Of a stretch of DNA of 40,361 nt, positions 1 through 29,100 are shown in pieces. The notes under the pieces were generated by a model. The model had not been told where the DNA came from and did no database searches. It saw only the letters and a list, made by a program, of their open reading frames with translations. The stretch is from the NCBI GenBank assembly GCA_002633005.1, contig NMRA01000386.1, positions 326,032 through 366,392 of the forward strand. The letters are read 5' to 3'. Both the position numbers and the translations under genes were made by a program. The stretch is from Phoronis australis. Taxonomy: Eukaryota; Phoronida; Phoronidae. Numbering within the stretch: the first letter of the stretch is position 1; each line of letters starts with the position of its first letter.

Positions 1-349
1 CATGCAATCAGTTTTACACTTAGTGTCAAGATAAGAATTACCTCAAAGGCATTTTAAGAGTCAAATTATTACAGATTTACTTTAAAAATGAACTTTACAA
101 ATTAATGATCCATTACTTTTTTTATCATCAAAATCTTACTCAGGTATGTGATGTAGAGGTATAGAGCAATGACCCACAACCTTTTAGATCTAGTATGTAC
201 TGACAACAGTGGAATCGTTTATTTGAAATTTATAGTATTCTGGTATTTCAATACCAAATGAGCTGTTGTCCCAAACCGAACACTTGTACTACAAACTGAA
301 CACAAATGACCATGCCGATATGTAATCAACTTCATCAGATGTCTCGTAC
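1..349. other. CHD1L intron 18 (partial)
   Basis: AT-rich sequence with no exon or repeat recognised. It lies inside the CHD1L gene, downstream of exon 18. Confidence 0.6.
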
Positions 350-17147
<16,798 letters not shown>

Positions 17148-17659
17148 TCTGCAATGAACTGTGTCAGTTCATGTCATTTATTTATCACTGACAGAATCAC
17201 TCAACAAGTTCAATCATGTTCCCCGCCTCTGGAATTAACGTCAGCAGTGACATCTCGTGGCCTTTAAAAATGCTTCCGGTTTCAAATCTCGCGTCCTTAG
17301 CGTGAATTCCTCCTCAGCCGACAAAGCTGCAAGCAGGTGATTTGTTTTATATTTGATCGCTGTCAGACGCGAACGTTGAAAATTTAAAATCTGAAACACA
17401 CGTGCCTCAATAAGTTTCCTATAGTGGAAAGTTTTATCCGCATATCCCTAGTCTGTCCACGCTGTTAAAAAATCGTCAACATCCGGTCACCGGCGACTGG
17501 CCCAGGGCCAGGGGTCAGGCATGGGCATGGGACTCTTTTTGCCTTGCCCTTGAATTATTTCGATCTGTCAGAACATAGATTAGTTCTGTTATTCACCTTA
17601 TAAGTAAAGAGGGAAGGCATATCCGACCAGTCCCTCAATAACTGTTTACACTTGCGACA

Positions 17660-17705
17660 TAGGCGGATTTAGGGGGGGGGGCCCAGGGCCCCCCTTGGCT
17701 TCTTC
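17660..17705. repeat. GC-rich TIR-like fragment
   Basis: Contains ggcggatttagg followed by G and C runs. It resembles the terminus of the 226-bp element at 13609, but no partner end was found, so it is probably a truncated copy. Confidence 0.4.
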
Positions 17706-18814
17706 CAAAAAATAAAACAGGAAGACCGCAAGAGTGTGAGGAAATATTGAGTTTGCTAATTGACCCTGGTAATGACGATTTGGCCGAAACAAGGCTTAGG
17801 TCAGGAAGGGTGTCCCCCTGTTTTTTATCCGTGCAGTTGCATTTCAGCAACATGTCGTGAACACATCCACTACCACAAGAAACTGTAGGAACACTGCATT
17901 TATCCACCTTTACTCTTATCAGGATTCTATTGTGAGTCAGCATGTGTGAATAATTGGCTGATAAGTCACCTCTGGAGAGCTCTACTTTTGGCTGAATGGA
18001 TGACCACAAGCCATAAAATGGTAGCCAAGACCAGTTAACTAATGCAACAAAGAATAATGTCGTAGCAACACCTAGCCTTGGTGGAAAGCTGTATACTGTA
18101 TTGGCTCTAATAAACGCTTAGAAAAATTCATTTCGGGGGGGAGGGGACGCTTATTGTAGCCTACGGCAGTTGAAACCCGGTTTCTCAAACGGGTGAAATC
18201 GGAAGCTAGGATTCATCAAATTTACGCTCTGTGAAGTATTTGTAGCCTATGACAGCTAGTCTTTCTACAAAATTGTGGTGCATTGCTATCAAATTCCGTT
18301 GTTAAATTACGATAATTTTTCAAAAAGTTGTGCTCATCACAGGGCAAAAACTTGCCGACTGATGCGTCGCTGAATCGCGATCGTCAATTGGAAAACTTGA
18401 AATCTTGAATAAAAATATAGTTTCGTCTCAACAAATTACCTGAAATCTTCCTTATGTTTTTTAATTTTTAAAGTTCATGTGGAGTCCAGATTAATTGCGA
18501 TTAAGTCCAAATCTGCGCTACATCTTACCCCACAAAACGAGAAAAATCTCTAGATGAACACACATGTTGTTGTCACGTGACGTTTGTTTTGAAGTTCATC
18601 TGCGTATGAGAGTGAGTGAGCGTGCGTGTGTGGGTCATCGACGACAGACTTTTTTGTTACAAAAGACGGAGGATTATGCAAAAAAATGGCGTTTGCTAGA
18701 TTGTTTTTCACTTAAACGGTTGCAACGTACAAGGTTAGTGCTGGTTAACTCACAGATTTTGTGTGCACAGGGCGACGGTCGTTAGCTCTACCGTGGAGTA
18801 TTAATAGTCCAAGG

Positions 18815-18875
18815 TTCGATCTACATGTTGGTGACGAGGTGAACTACCCGGGCTGTGTGAAATTTCTAGGTCTAA
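18815..18875 (+). repeat. Possible LTR/primer-binding-site remnant, copy 2
   Basis: Contains tctaca, then tggtgacgaggtga, whose reverse complement ends in CCA as a tRNA 3' end would. This is the layout of an LTR end followed by a primer-binding site. The downstream actacccgggctgtg matches the inverted copy at 14600-14690. No gag/pol was found. Confidence 0.35.
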
Positions 18876-20063
18876 CGTAGACACTGACGCAGTGGTCAGC
18901 CAGCTCGCTGTATCAAGACTATAGTCAAAATCCAAATTCGCTTTATCGTGTCCCTGTCAATAATAACGGCATGCTAAAGTTTCTTAATTTTCGTACTTCA
19001 GGAACATAATAATCACGTACGTGTTTTGTACACATACGCGCACGCCGCAGATCACATCTCGGAAATTTTCGATTTGACGGATGACAATGAATGACCACAA
19101 TGAAATTAAACAACGTCGTTTTACATCTTGTAAAATTCATAATAAACGTATCTTGAATATTGCAATGAATGTGTTCCAAAATCTAAATAACTTGGGTCCT
19201 ATATTTTTATATTCGTGCGTGCCGAATGAAAATAATCGTGAGTGTTGCTGTGTTGCAAAACCTCTTATCCTGGGCCAATTTGAAAAATTCAAAGTTGTAC
19301 TCATATTTGTTTTCGCTCTTCTTTTCAAATATTACAGTAAAAACTACGTAAAACTCTCTCCATAAAAAGTACAGTCTGCTAGGCTAGATTGTAATCAGCT
19401 GATCATCGTGTCACGTGCACGCGCCATTTCCTAAATTTTTGTGACAACTTCGAAGAAACCAAATTTGTTCTAAAATTCGTTTTTTCAGTATCGAAATTCT
19501 AAAAAATTGAAATGAAGTGAAACCAGTTCCAAATTTCAAACGTAGTAGTCCGTAGATCGGAACCAATTATGCTGTGTTGTTTGGACTTGACTTAAAACAA
19601 ACAGATTTTGTACTTCTATTTCAAAACCCACAAAACCAGGATCTTTTTGCCCCCTACCTTGTGCTTTAAATTCAGACCTTGTAGTGTTACATCTTTTGTG
19701 AATGCTTGAATTGGTTTAGTATGTTATTTGGTGCGCTTTGTATATTACCCAACAAGTATCAGTAGTCACAGTGCTATTGGAGACTGCTGTGTTGTGTTTG
19801 ATTGCATGCCATCCACTAGTGAAATGGCAGTGCGCATTTTTTCCACTTCTTTGGGCAAATTGGATGTCACAGACCATAACAGTGCAGATTACAGTAATTG
19901 TCCTGTCCTGTTTCTATTCCATGATGAGTACACCATTACCTTGATCACACTGTGAGCAGCATACATTGTTGTATGTTTCTGACTGTGATGTTACAGTTTC
20001 TAGGCTTCATGCATGATTCTCAAACTGCCATACTTGAAACTTAACTTATACTTGCAGTGTGCC

Positions 20064-20174
20064 ATGGCTGATGTCAAGTCATTTCTCTATGCTTGGTTGG
20101 GGAAGCAGAAAAAGACCCCGCAGTATGAAACCAAACCATCGGGCCCCAAACACAAACAGAGGTTCATGTGCGAG
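20064..20174 (+). CDS. DHX9: DHX9 coding exon 1 (start, dsRBD1)
   Basis: The exon opens at the acceptor ttgcag|tgtgcc (20058) and the ATG follows 6 nt later. Encodes [20 protein letters not shown] and HKQRFMCE, matching human MGDVKNFLYAWCGKRKMTP...RQKFMCE. The acceptor right before the ATG shows that at least one upstream untranslated exon exists. Donor GAG|GTAAGA. Confidence 0.95.
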
Positions 20175-23100
20175 GTAAGATTGTGTCTTTGCTGTTATTT
20201 TCCTGTTTACTGCAGTCGTGGTTCACTCTTGTCATCGGAAACCCTGGAAATGAGTCTTAAATGACTCGTAAGGAAACTCATGGAAAGTGAAAAAGAGCGT
20301 TGAACTGTTACGACTGTGCCATTAAAATTATTCCTTTAGTGCAGTGTATTAGCGTGTAGTGGCACCGAAAACTTCTGTTGTGTGGGGGAACAATGAGTCG
20401 TGGCTGAGTGCTGTTCAAAACTTTAAATCGTAGGGATAAAGAAAATATGAGGAATGGAACCAGTAGTCATTCTAAACTTCTGTTATTGACTAGTAAATTC
20501 TTTGTAATTAAAACGTCATTAAGTATATGCCTTGATAATATACCAATAGAGTTTTTGAACTATTCACTCATGATTTAGAGTCTCCTGAGTTATTGCCTGA
20601 ATATTAAACAATCAACAGAGGGCACTTATTTGCTTTTCCAGATCAGAGTGGATGGTATCCCCTACGTGGGTGTGGGTAATTCAACCAATAAGAAGGATGC
20701 TGGAACGAATGCAGCTCGGGACTTCTGTTCACATTTGGTGCGCACTGGCATGATGAACTCCGCCGAGGTGCCTAGCCTGAATGCGGTAGGTGTCAGCAAT
20801 CAGGGCGTATGCCCTGCTCCAGTGATGCACTGAAATTCCAGGTTGCGTATTGTGATGTCTAAGTATTACATAAGTCTCACCTGTATTATTGACTAGGAAG
20901 TTGATCCATTCTAGGCCTGTATTTTTGAAATGAACCCTCAGTATGGAATTGATTCGGAAGCTACATTAATCTTTGTCTTAATATTCACTAGGTGGTGCTA
21001 ATGAATGAAGGCTGCTGTTTTTAACACAAGAATAGACTGAGAGCCGAAAACAGTTGATCAGCATAGGCTGGGCTAATGGTCCAATGTAATTACAATACGT
21101 GATCGTATGAATTTCTGTAGGTCGGACTGTTATTGCACTGGTGCCACCTACTGAGTTAGTCGCCCATGCTTCGGAAGCTCGTGATTTCTTATTTTGTGTC
21201 GTTGTCAAACAGTAGATAATTTTGATTTGCACCATAGGTCCAGCCATCAGAGTTGACATCGGGAGCGGTAGGAGAGAGTGCTTTGCCCGGCGGGTTGGCC
21301 ATGCCTCACGAGAAATTGGGACTGAATGTTGGTGAGTTCTGGGCTCTGCCATTCTCGAATCTTTGTCTACACACTGCAGGTGTGTTGTTAAGTATTTCTG
21401 ATCACAGTGCTATGGATGGTCACATGATGTTTATGCACCTCGGTGCTTGTCTTACATAGTTATCTTATTTTATGATTTAATTGTATTATTGTGTACGTAT
21501 GCTATTTTCCTTGAATTGTATTTTTCTCTGGGCCCTCCTGGATGCCAGTGCTGTGTTCTGTAGAATCAATTCATTAGCCATGCATTTAGTGCTGTGTTTC
21601 GTAGAGTCAACTCATAGCCATGCAGTTGCGTTGCGAAATGTTTGCTTATAGAAAAGAAACATTAAATTCTGCACAGTAATTCATGAATTGTATTCCATAT
21701 TCCAACATTCCAACCTCACCATCCACCAATCTCTTCAAGTAATTTGGCGAAAATGGGTTTTTAATGTACATCTTCAGTGACGTCAGTTTTGCTCCAATAG
21801 ATATCGCACTATTGACATGTTAGTGACTGGATACGTTAGTTGTGAAGTGTTATTATATGTCGTGTTATCTTTGAAAACGGTTGTCTGATAATATGCTGGC
21901 TGTTACAGGTGATGGTGATAGTGGATCAGGGTTCAATGATGGACCAGGATTCAACACTGGAACGCCCTCTGATGGCCCATATCAAAGACACGACATGCCT
22001 CACATGACATTTGAAGAGAGAATTGCTGAAAAACGTAAACTCGAGGAGGTAAGTGGTTAGGGGAAGGGTGCTGTCGTCTCCTCAGGGATTAATTTTTCAA
22101 TAAATTCAAATTTTAATCCTGGACCAAAATATTTAATTCTGATTATATGTTAAGACCTTTTTGTCAATATGCAATTGGTATGCAAATCAACTGTAAACCA
22201 TGTATGTAACATAATTGTATTTTAGTCATCAAAACTGTTGTCTTGCTTATTTCACATCTTTCATTGCAAAGAATATGTCAAAACTGTTTTCTTTTGTTAG
22301 AAATCTCTGTTCACATAGTAGATGTCTATCATCTAGTGTTGCTTTCTAGTCTGAGGAGGTAGATTTCACTGCCAATATCCATGGCAACTGGACGATGGAG
22401 AACGCCAAGAGTCGTCTGCACCAATACATGCAGATGAATCGGATACAGACAGATTACAAGTACTCTATGGTTGGACCGGACCACAACAGGTAGATAGTCT
22501 GACTTACACTACATATGTCATGTGAAAAGACTGTTAAAACAGCCTGTGTTACTACTGGTATCAGGAAATACTATACATACCAAATTTGTTGGACAAAATT
22601 GCTGTTTTCCTGTTATGATGGCTTATTGCGCTTACACTGGATGTGGCTGTCAGTGTGTCACCACCGTGGTAGAACCCTAATTGTATTGTTGCGTTTCTAC
22701 AATACTTTCGTGGAATTTGTCTGCTGTTCCTGTCCTGATGGGCAGTNATTCGGAAGCTACATTAATCTTTGACTTAATATTCACTAGGTGGTGCTAATGA
22801 ATGAAGGCTGCTGTTTTTAACACCAGAATAGACTGAGAGCCAAAAACAATTGATCAGCATAGGCTGGGCTAACGGTCCCATGTGATTATGTGATCGCATG
22901 AATTTCTGTGGGTCGGACCATTGTTGCACTGGCGCCACCTACTGAGTTAGTCGCCCATTCTTCGGAAGCTCGTGATTTCTTATTTTGTGTCGTTGTCAAA
23001 CAGTAGATAATTTTGATTTGCACCATAGGTCCAGCCATCAGAGTTGACATCAGGAGCGGTAGGAGAGAGTGCTTTGCCCGGCGGGTTAGCCATGCCTCAC

Positions 23101-26100
23101 GAGAAACTGGGACTGAATGTTGGTGAGTTCTGGGCTCTGTCATTCTCGAATCTTTGTCTACACACTGCAAGTGTGTTGTTAAGTATTTCTGATCACAGTG
23201 CTGTGTGGATGGTCACATGGTGTTTATGTACCTCGGTGCTTGTCTTGAATCGTTATCTTATTTTATTATTTAATTGTATAATTGTGTACATATGTTGTTT
23301 TTGTTGAATTGTATTTTTCTATGGGCCCTCCTGTATGCCAGTGCTGTGTTCTGTAGAATCCATTCATTAGCCTTGCAACCAGTGCTGTGTTCCTTAAAAT
23401 CAATTCATTAGCCATGCATTTATTGCAGCCGTGTTTCATAGAGTCAACTCATAGCCATGCAGTTGCGTTGTGAAATCTTTGCTTATAGAAAAAAAACATT
23501 AAATTCTGCACAGTAATTCATGAATTGTATTCCATATTCCAACATTCCAACCTCACCATCCACCAATCTCTTCAAGTAATTTGGCGAAAATGGGTTTTTA
23601 ATGTACATCTTCAGTGACGTCAGTTTTGCTCCAATAGATATCACACTATTGACATGTTAGTGACTGGATAGTTAGTTGTGAAGTGTTATTATATGTTGTG
23701 TTATCTTTGAAAAGGATTGTCTGACAATATGCTGGTTGTTACAGGTGATGGTGATAGTGGATCAGGGTTCAATGATGGACCAGGATTCAACACTGGAACG
23801 CCCTCTGATGGCCCATATCAAAGACACGACATGCCTCACATGACATTTGAAGAGAGAATTGCTGAAAAACGCAAACTCGAGGAGGTAAGTGGCTAGGGGA
23901 GGGGTACTGTCGTCTCCTCAGGGATTAATTTTTCAATAAATTCAAATTTAATCCTGGACCAAAATATTAAATTCTGATTATATGTTAAGACCTTTTTGTC
24001 AATATGCAATTGGTATGCAAATCAACTGTAAACCATGTATGTAACATATATTGTATTTTAGTCATCAAAACTGTTGTCTTGCTTATTTCACGTCTTTCAT
24101 TGCAAAGAATATGTCAAAATTGTTTTCTTTTGTTAGAAATCTCTGTTCACATAGTAGATGTCTATCATCTAGTGTTGCTTTCTAGTCTGAGGAGGTAGAT
24201 TTCACTGCCAATATCCATGGCAACTGGACGATGGAGAACGCCAAGAGTCGTCTGCACCAATACATGCAGATGAACCGGATACAGACAGACTACAAGTACT
24301 CTATGGTTGGACCGGACCACAACAGGTAGATACTTACACATATGAAAAGGCTGTTAAAACAGCCTGTGTTACTACTGGTATCAGGAAATACTGTACACGC
24401 CAAATTTGTTGGACAAAACTGCTGTTTTCCTGTTATGATGGCTTATTGCGCTTACACTGGATGTGGCTGTCAGTGTGTCGTCACCGTGTTAGATACCTAA
24501 TTGTATTGTTGCGTTTCCACAATACTTTCGTGGAATTTGTCTGCTGTTCCTGTCCTGATGGACAGTTTCCATGACAATGAGTTCTGCTTGCGGCCATTCG
24601 CCATGTTCTGGAATTCTGGGTTATTTCGTCTGATATTTTTGTCATGTAGTGTGGGTTCCTCTAGATGTTGCATAACAAGTGCTGAGAAAATTTTTGTTTT
24701 ATATCAAAGGGAGAAATGGAGTAAAAACTATTTTAGAATTTCTTGATTTAATGAGTGCAGTATGCAATTAACCACGTTATTGTGACCACTAGGTGTAGCT
24801 ATGGTCAGCAGGTGATTATGTCATTTACCGACCCAATGGCAACTCAAGCAATAAAAAGATTTTCTTAGCTAACTTTTGTCCTTACTTCTCTCTTAGATTG
24901 AATTTAATGTTTGCAATTTACTTTCTTCTAATTGTTCTTACTGTTCCAAGCGAAGAAAGTTTTGTTACTCTCTAATTGGATTCCCACATGATAGCAATTG
25001 TTGAGGTTAGCTGCAATGTTCTGTTGGTACGCTTTAATGTTGATATGTTGGTTAATGAATACTGTGGTAGTATAATGTTTTAGAGTGAGAAATAACTGCA
25101 GCATTATACAATCCTAGTGTGTGGAGGGTTGTTGTAAGAAGTACCATCAAAGGCCCTTAGGGGGTGCTCAAATTGAATGTGGTCTCAGACTGATATTAAC
25201 ATGAATATGATAATCAGGTCATGACCTCTTTTGACCTGCTTAATGTGGTGATGGTGCAGATCATAAGAGGTCGTGTTGGATGCTTTTACCCACGGCAAGC
25301 AGTTCACATAAGACAGGTGTGGTTTGAAAGTCTTTGTGTGTTATGTGGAATCCATTTGTACCCGGGGGACAATACACTCGCGTTTGGTAGCGAGTTTTAT
25401 TGTGGAGAATTCTAACATGTGATTTTAACGATTTCCCATAATGCAACTGGCTCTGAGTTGTTTCTTGCGAGAGTCGGAAGCAGTTTTTGAGTTTGAGAAG
25501 AACTATTTGTTATTGCTTGAGACTCAAATTGATTACATACACAAGATTGTGGTTTTTGTTTTTGATGAATTTTGTCTGAAAAAAGGATATTTCTCATTTT
25601 CAAGTGACAATAAAATAAGTAGTACATAGACCTTATATTTAAATGATTGTGTTTTATGTTGCAAAAAGCTATAATGAAAGATAAGGACAAGTTACATAAT
25701 GTTGTCCTGGAAATATGAAATAACATACCACTCAAGAACATTTTAGATCCAAACCAGTGGTTTTGGGGTTTTGAAGCTTTGCTGTTCTGTTGGATACCTG
25801 TTTTCTGAGAACGCAAGAGTTTTCTGTAGAGATTTCCAGCTTAGAGGTGAAACCTTGACCATGCGTTGTTCTGCACTGCTAATGAGGCTTTGCTGTGGAT
25901 TTAATCTGATGGTGTTTGTATTCTGGCCCATGTTCTAGTTTGTGGGAACGAGGGTTAGAATATCAAACCTACTGTTTGTGCCTTTTTAATAGAAGACTGA
26001 TAAGTTTTATTACCTGGAACTTCTGAAAGTCCATAACCTAATTTAAAAAATGTAAATGTGGCCGACTGGTTTGATTTCTGCCTGAAATAAATATTTTAAA

Positions 26101-29100
26101 GGATTTCTACAATTTCTCAAAGTGAACTGTGTAATGCTCAAACGAGGTTTTGTTAGAGAGAGCTTGAAAATTTCTATCTTTGTGTATGGAGCATGGAATG
26201 TGTTTGGCACAGAAATGTCTTCAACTTTGTTCTCCCATCTTCGGGTGTACCCCTAAGCAGAGCCTCGTTATCAGACCAGTAAAGAACCAGCCGACTGATG
26301 TTCAAACAGACCACAGTCGGTTGTCACAAAGTTGCCTTTACAGTGTTTGGTGTAAAGCACATTTGTGACTCCGTCTTGGCTGTGCCTGAAAGCGTTCACC
26401 ACTTCCTGATGTATGGTTTCGTCATACAAGTGGGGAAGTGGGCGTGTGTGCACTCGAAAGGCTGGTTCTTAACTGATCTGACATTTCTTTTTGCAAGGTC
26501 AAGGTTTCTTGTTTAAGGTCATTGCCATGGTGATGTTGCTGCTCCTGGTGACAGGTATGGAATGTGCTTTGACATTTATATGTACCCACATTATATGTGG
26601 GTACATATTGGGGTCATTTCTTTCTGGGTGTCCTGTGTCTGGTATGCCCTTTAGTGGCTATTCGATTTGTTTAAAGTTAGTCTCTGAATCAACCTAGTAC
26701 CTTGAGGGATTTTTAAAAATTTGACAAACCTGTCGTTTTCGATATGATGACGCTACATTTGCAATTTCGAATGGATTTGACAAAGTCTGACCAGCTACTG
26801 AATGTTTTTATTATTTTTTAAGTCTGCTTTTGGTGTCTGTCTCTGTTGGAGAATCTTCTCAAAAGTTGGCAAATGTTCTCATATTGAATAGAATTTCATA
26901 CGGCCAGTGCTAGTTTTCAGAAAAATCTATTGTTAGTGTCTTTTTGAGACAATTTTAGTCGTCTTTGCGTTTTCTTCAACAACTATCATATTCTTTGCTA
27001 AGTGTTTATGAAATTTGCGTGTTGTTGTATTGGAGATAGCTCTACTCTGATGGAATTTAGTACAGTTCCAATTACTGTGGCGCCCCTAAGTGGCCGTTTT
27101 TTGTTCTGCCCCAGTACCTACCAAGTTCTTGTGTGGATCATAGCTGGTGTCAATTTTTAGTCAGATCTCAGTACTGCAGTGCCCCCTTGTGGCAATTCGG
27201 GTTATCTTCGCATTTTTCCTCATATCTCTCAAAGCTCTATTTGGTTCATCATGAAATTTGACTTATGGCTTCTAATAGAAGTTGACATGTGGTGCCCCCT
27301 ATTAAGAAACTGTCACCACATCTACCTCAGTATCTACCAATTTTCTGATGTATCCTCGTGAACTTTGATGTACATGTTGATACAGAGGAGAGCACAACTG
27401 ATAATGGTTTTTGACTGGATCCAGTTGCTGTGGAAATATTTGACTGACGAAGACCCTTGCATTGGTAACGTTCACGATGCACACTGTAGGCACATATCAA
27501 CACTGTCTTGTTCAGTAAGGCTCAAGTGCTGTTATGGGGTTTTTTCATTGTAGGGAATCATACTGCAGCAAGACCTTGAATCTCTGATTACTCAGAATAT
27601 TTTTTTCAAGTGAAAATGCGGGCACTTTTGGAAGTCTCAAAATCTTTGACTGAGATGAACCAATTTTGAGGCCGCACTCCTGCCTTAGCTCAGTCATGGA
27701 AATGATGAAACTTTTTTTTAATTCTTATTTCAGAATTTGAGTTCTTTATTGTGACAAACACAAAATCAATCCAAATCAAGGCCCGCTACGGAAATTCATT
27801 CGTGTCCCAACGTAATAGCTACTGTGCAATCTCTTATTAATTGTCAAATGTGAGATTTGGATAAAACTACCCTCTGTTTTGTTAACCTTGGCCGTCTCAT
27901 CAATGGTTATTATTTATTGGTTCTTGGTTAATTGTTGATTAGTGTACATACTCACCATAGCAACGTGCTGGATAAGTCACTGTATATTGCTTACCTGTTT
28001 GTAGGAGCTTTATTGCTGAGATGTCCATCTTTGTGAAACAGTTGAAGAGAAGTGAGTTTATTATTCCATTGACACTTGACAGTCTCTTTTAATAGTTAGT
28101 TAACATTCACGTTGGTGGTGGAAGTGCATTAAATTTTCTTGCGACTTCTCTGATAATTAATTATTTTTGCCCTCTGTGTTCAGGCTGTTGTGTGGTACAT
28201 GGAAAAAGTTGTGATCTTGTTTAAAATGAATTGTGACATCTAACAGGGTCTTGATTATATCCAAAATTGGCTGACTTTGGAACTTCAATGAAATGGCTGA
28301 TTGGGTTCGAATGAAATTTTCAGATATTATGTGTTATGCCCTGTTCAGCTACATGCTTTTAGGAATTGTTTTAAAATGGGCTATGAAAATATGGGACTTG
28401 AATGATTTTGTTAAAGAAAATTAAATGCTACTTAAAACAGAGATGAGGTGATTTTTAGAAAGATTTTGTACCATTTTTGAGATTTCATTTTGAACATTAT
28501 ATCAAATAAAATTTGGTCATGTTTACATTTGTTTTGTCATGAATGAACCTGTCCTTTTTCCTAAGTTGTTCTAAAAAGATGTCACCCAATGAATGACTGG
28601 TTGGTAGAATTAAAAATTGATTGAACCGAAAATACAGTGTCACAAAAAAAGTTAATTTTTATAATTTCGTCTAGCTACTTGGCTAAATGCTTTGTATTCA
28701 TGGAATTTTTGGAATTTGGTTTTGGCTGCAAGAATTTAACTGTAGTCTGCAAGCAATAGTGTATTTCTTATCAGCAATTTTCTCTCAACTTCCAGACCTC
28801 ACGGGAAGAGAGCACGGCTCCAACAAACAGATGGCGTCAAAGTCATGCGCTCTGTCATTGGTCAGACAGCTGTACCACATGGGTGTCATTGAGCCATTCA
28901 CAGGAGAGAAGAAGAAAAAGGATACTGAGCAGGTGAGAAGTCTTGTTTATGATTAGATGGTGTAGCTCCACCCTCTGCCCATTTATGATGAGACAGTGTA
29001 GCTCCACCCTCTGCCCATTTATGATTAGACGGTGTAGCTCCACCCCCTGCCCATTTATAATTAGATAGTGTAGCTCCACCCTCTGCCCATTTATGGTTAG

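Larger units (their letters stand above)
17148..20057. promoter_or_regulatory. Shared 5' region of CHD1L and DHX9
   Basis: No coding exon between the two divergent genes. CHD1L side: gcttccggt at about 17273-17281 is an ETS-type (CCGGAAG) site 130 bp upstream of the ATG. DHX9 side: cacgtgac at about 18576 and aaaatggcg at about 18681 resemble E-box and YY1 sites. A donor-like aag|gttagtg near 18733 could end an untranslated DHX9 exon. Another cacgtg-cacgcgccattt lies near 19413. Repeats: GC-rich fragment at 17660-17700, a decayed element with aataaacgctt / acgcttatt at 18105-18160, and an LTR-like scrap at 18815. Start sites are not visible directly. Confidence 0.5.
20952..22746 (+). repeat. 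Tandem ~1.8-kb segment, copy A
   Basis: Begins attcggaagctac and ends gatgggcagt immediately before the single N at 22747. Contains DHX9 exons 3-5 with introns. Copy B follows directly; differences are scattered substitutions and small indels. Confidence 0.93.
22748..24566 (+). repeat. Tandem ~1.8-kb segment, copy B
   Basis: Starts at the base after the N with the same attcggaagctac as copy A and ends gatggacagt. It is 24 bp longer net, mainly from an extra partial copy of a ~35-bp unit (agtgctgtgttct...) near 23370-23405. Confidence 0.93.

Noticed and set aside
17635-18009. 124-codon minus-strand ORF
   Set aside because: It overlaps a GC-rich repeat end and intergenic sequence. No conserved domain was recognised and no splice continuity with CHD1L.
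18770-18830. tRNA gene
   Set aside because: ggttcgatct looks like part of a B box, but no acceptor stem or proper A box can be folded around it.
25412-25816. 134-codon minus-strand ORF in the long DHX9 intron
   Set aside because: AT-rich composition, no recognisable motif and overlapping opposite-strand ORFs; treated as chance.
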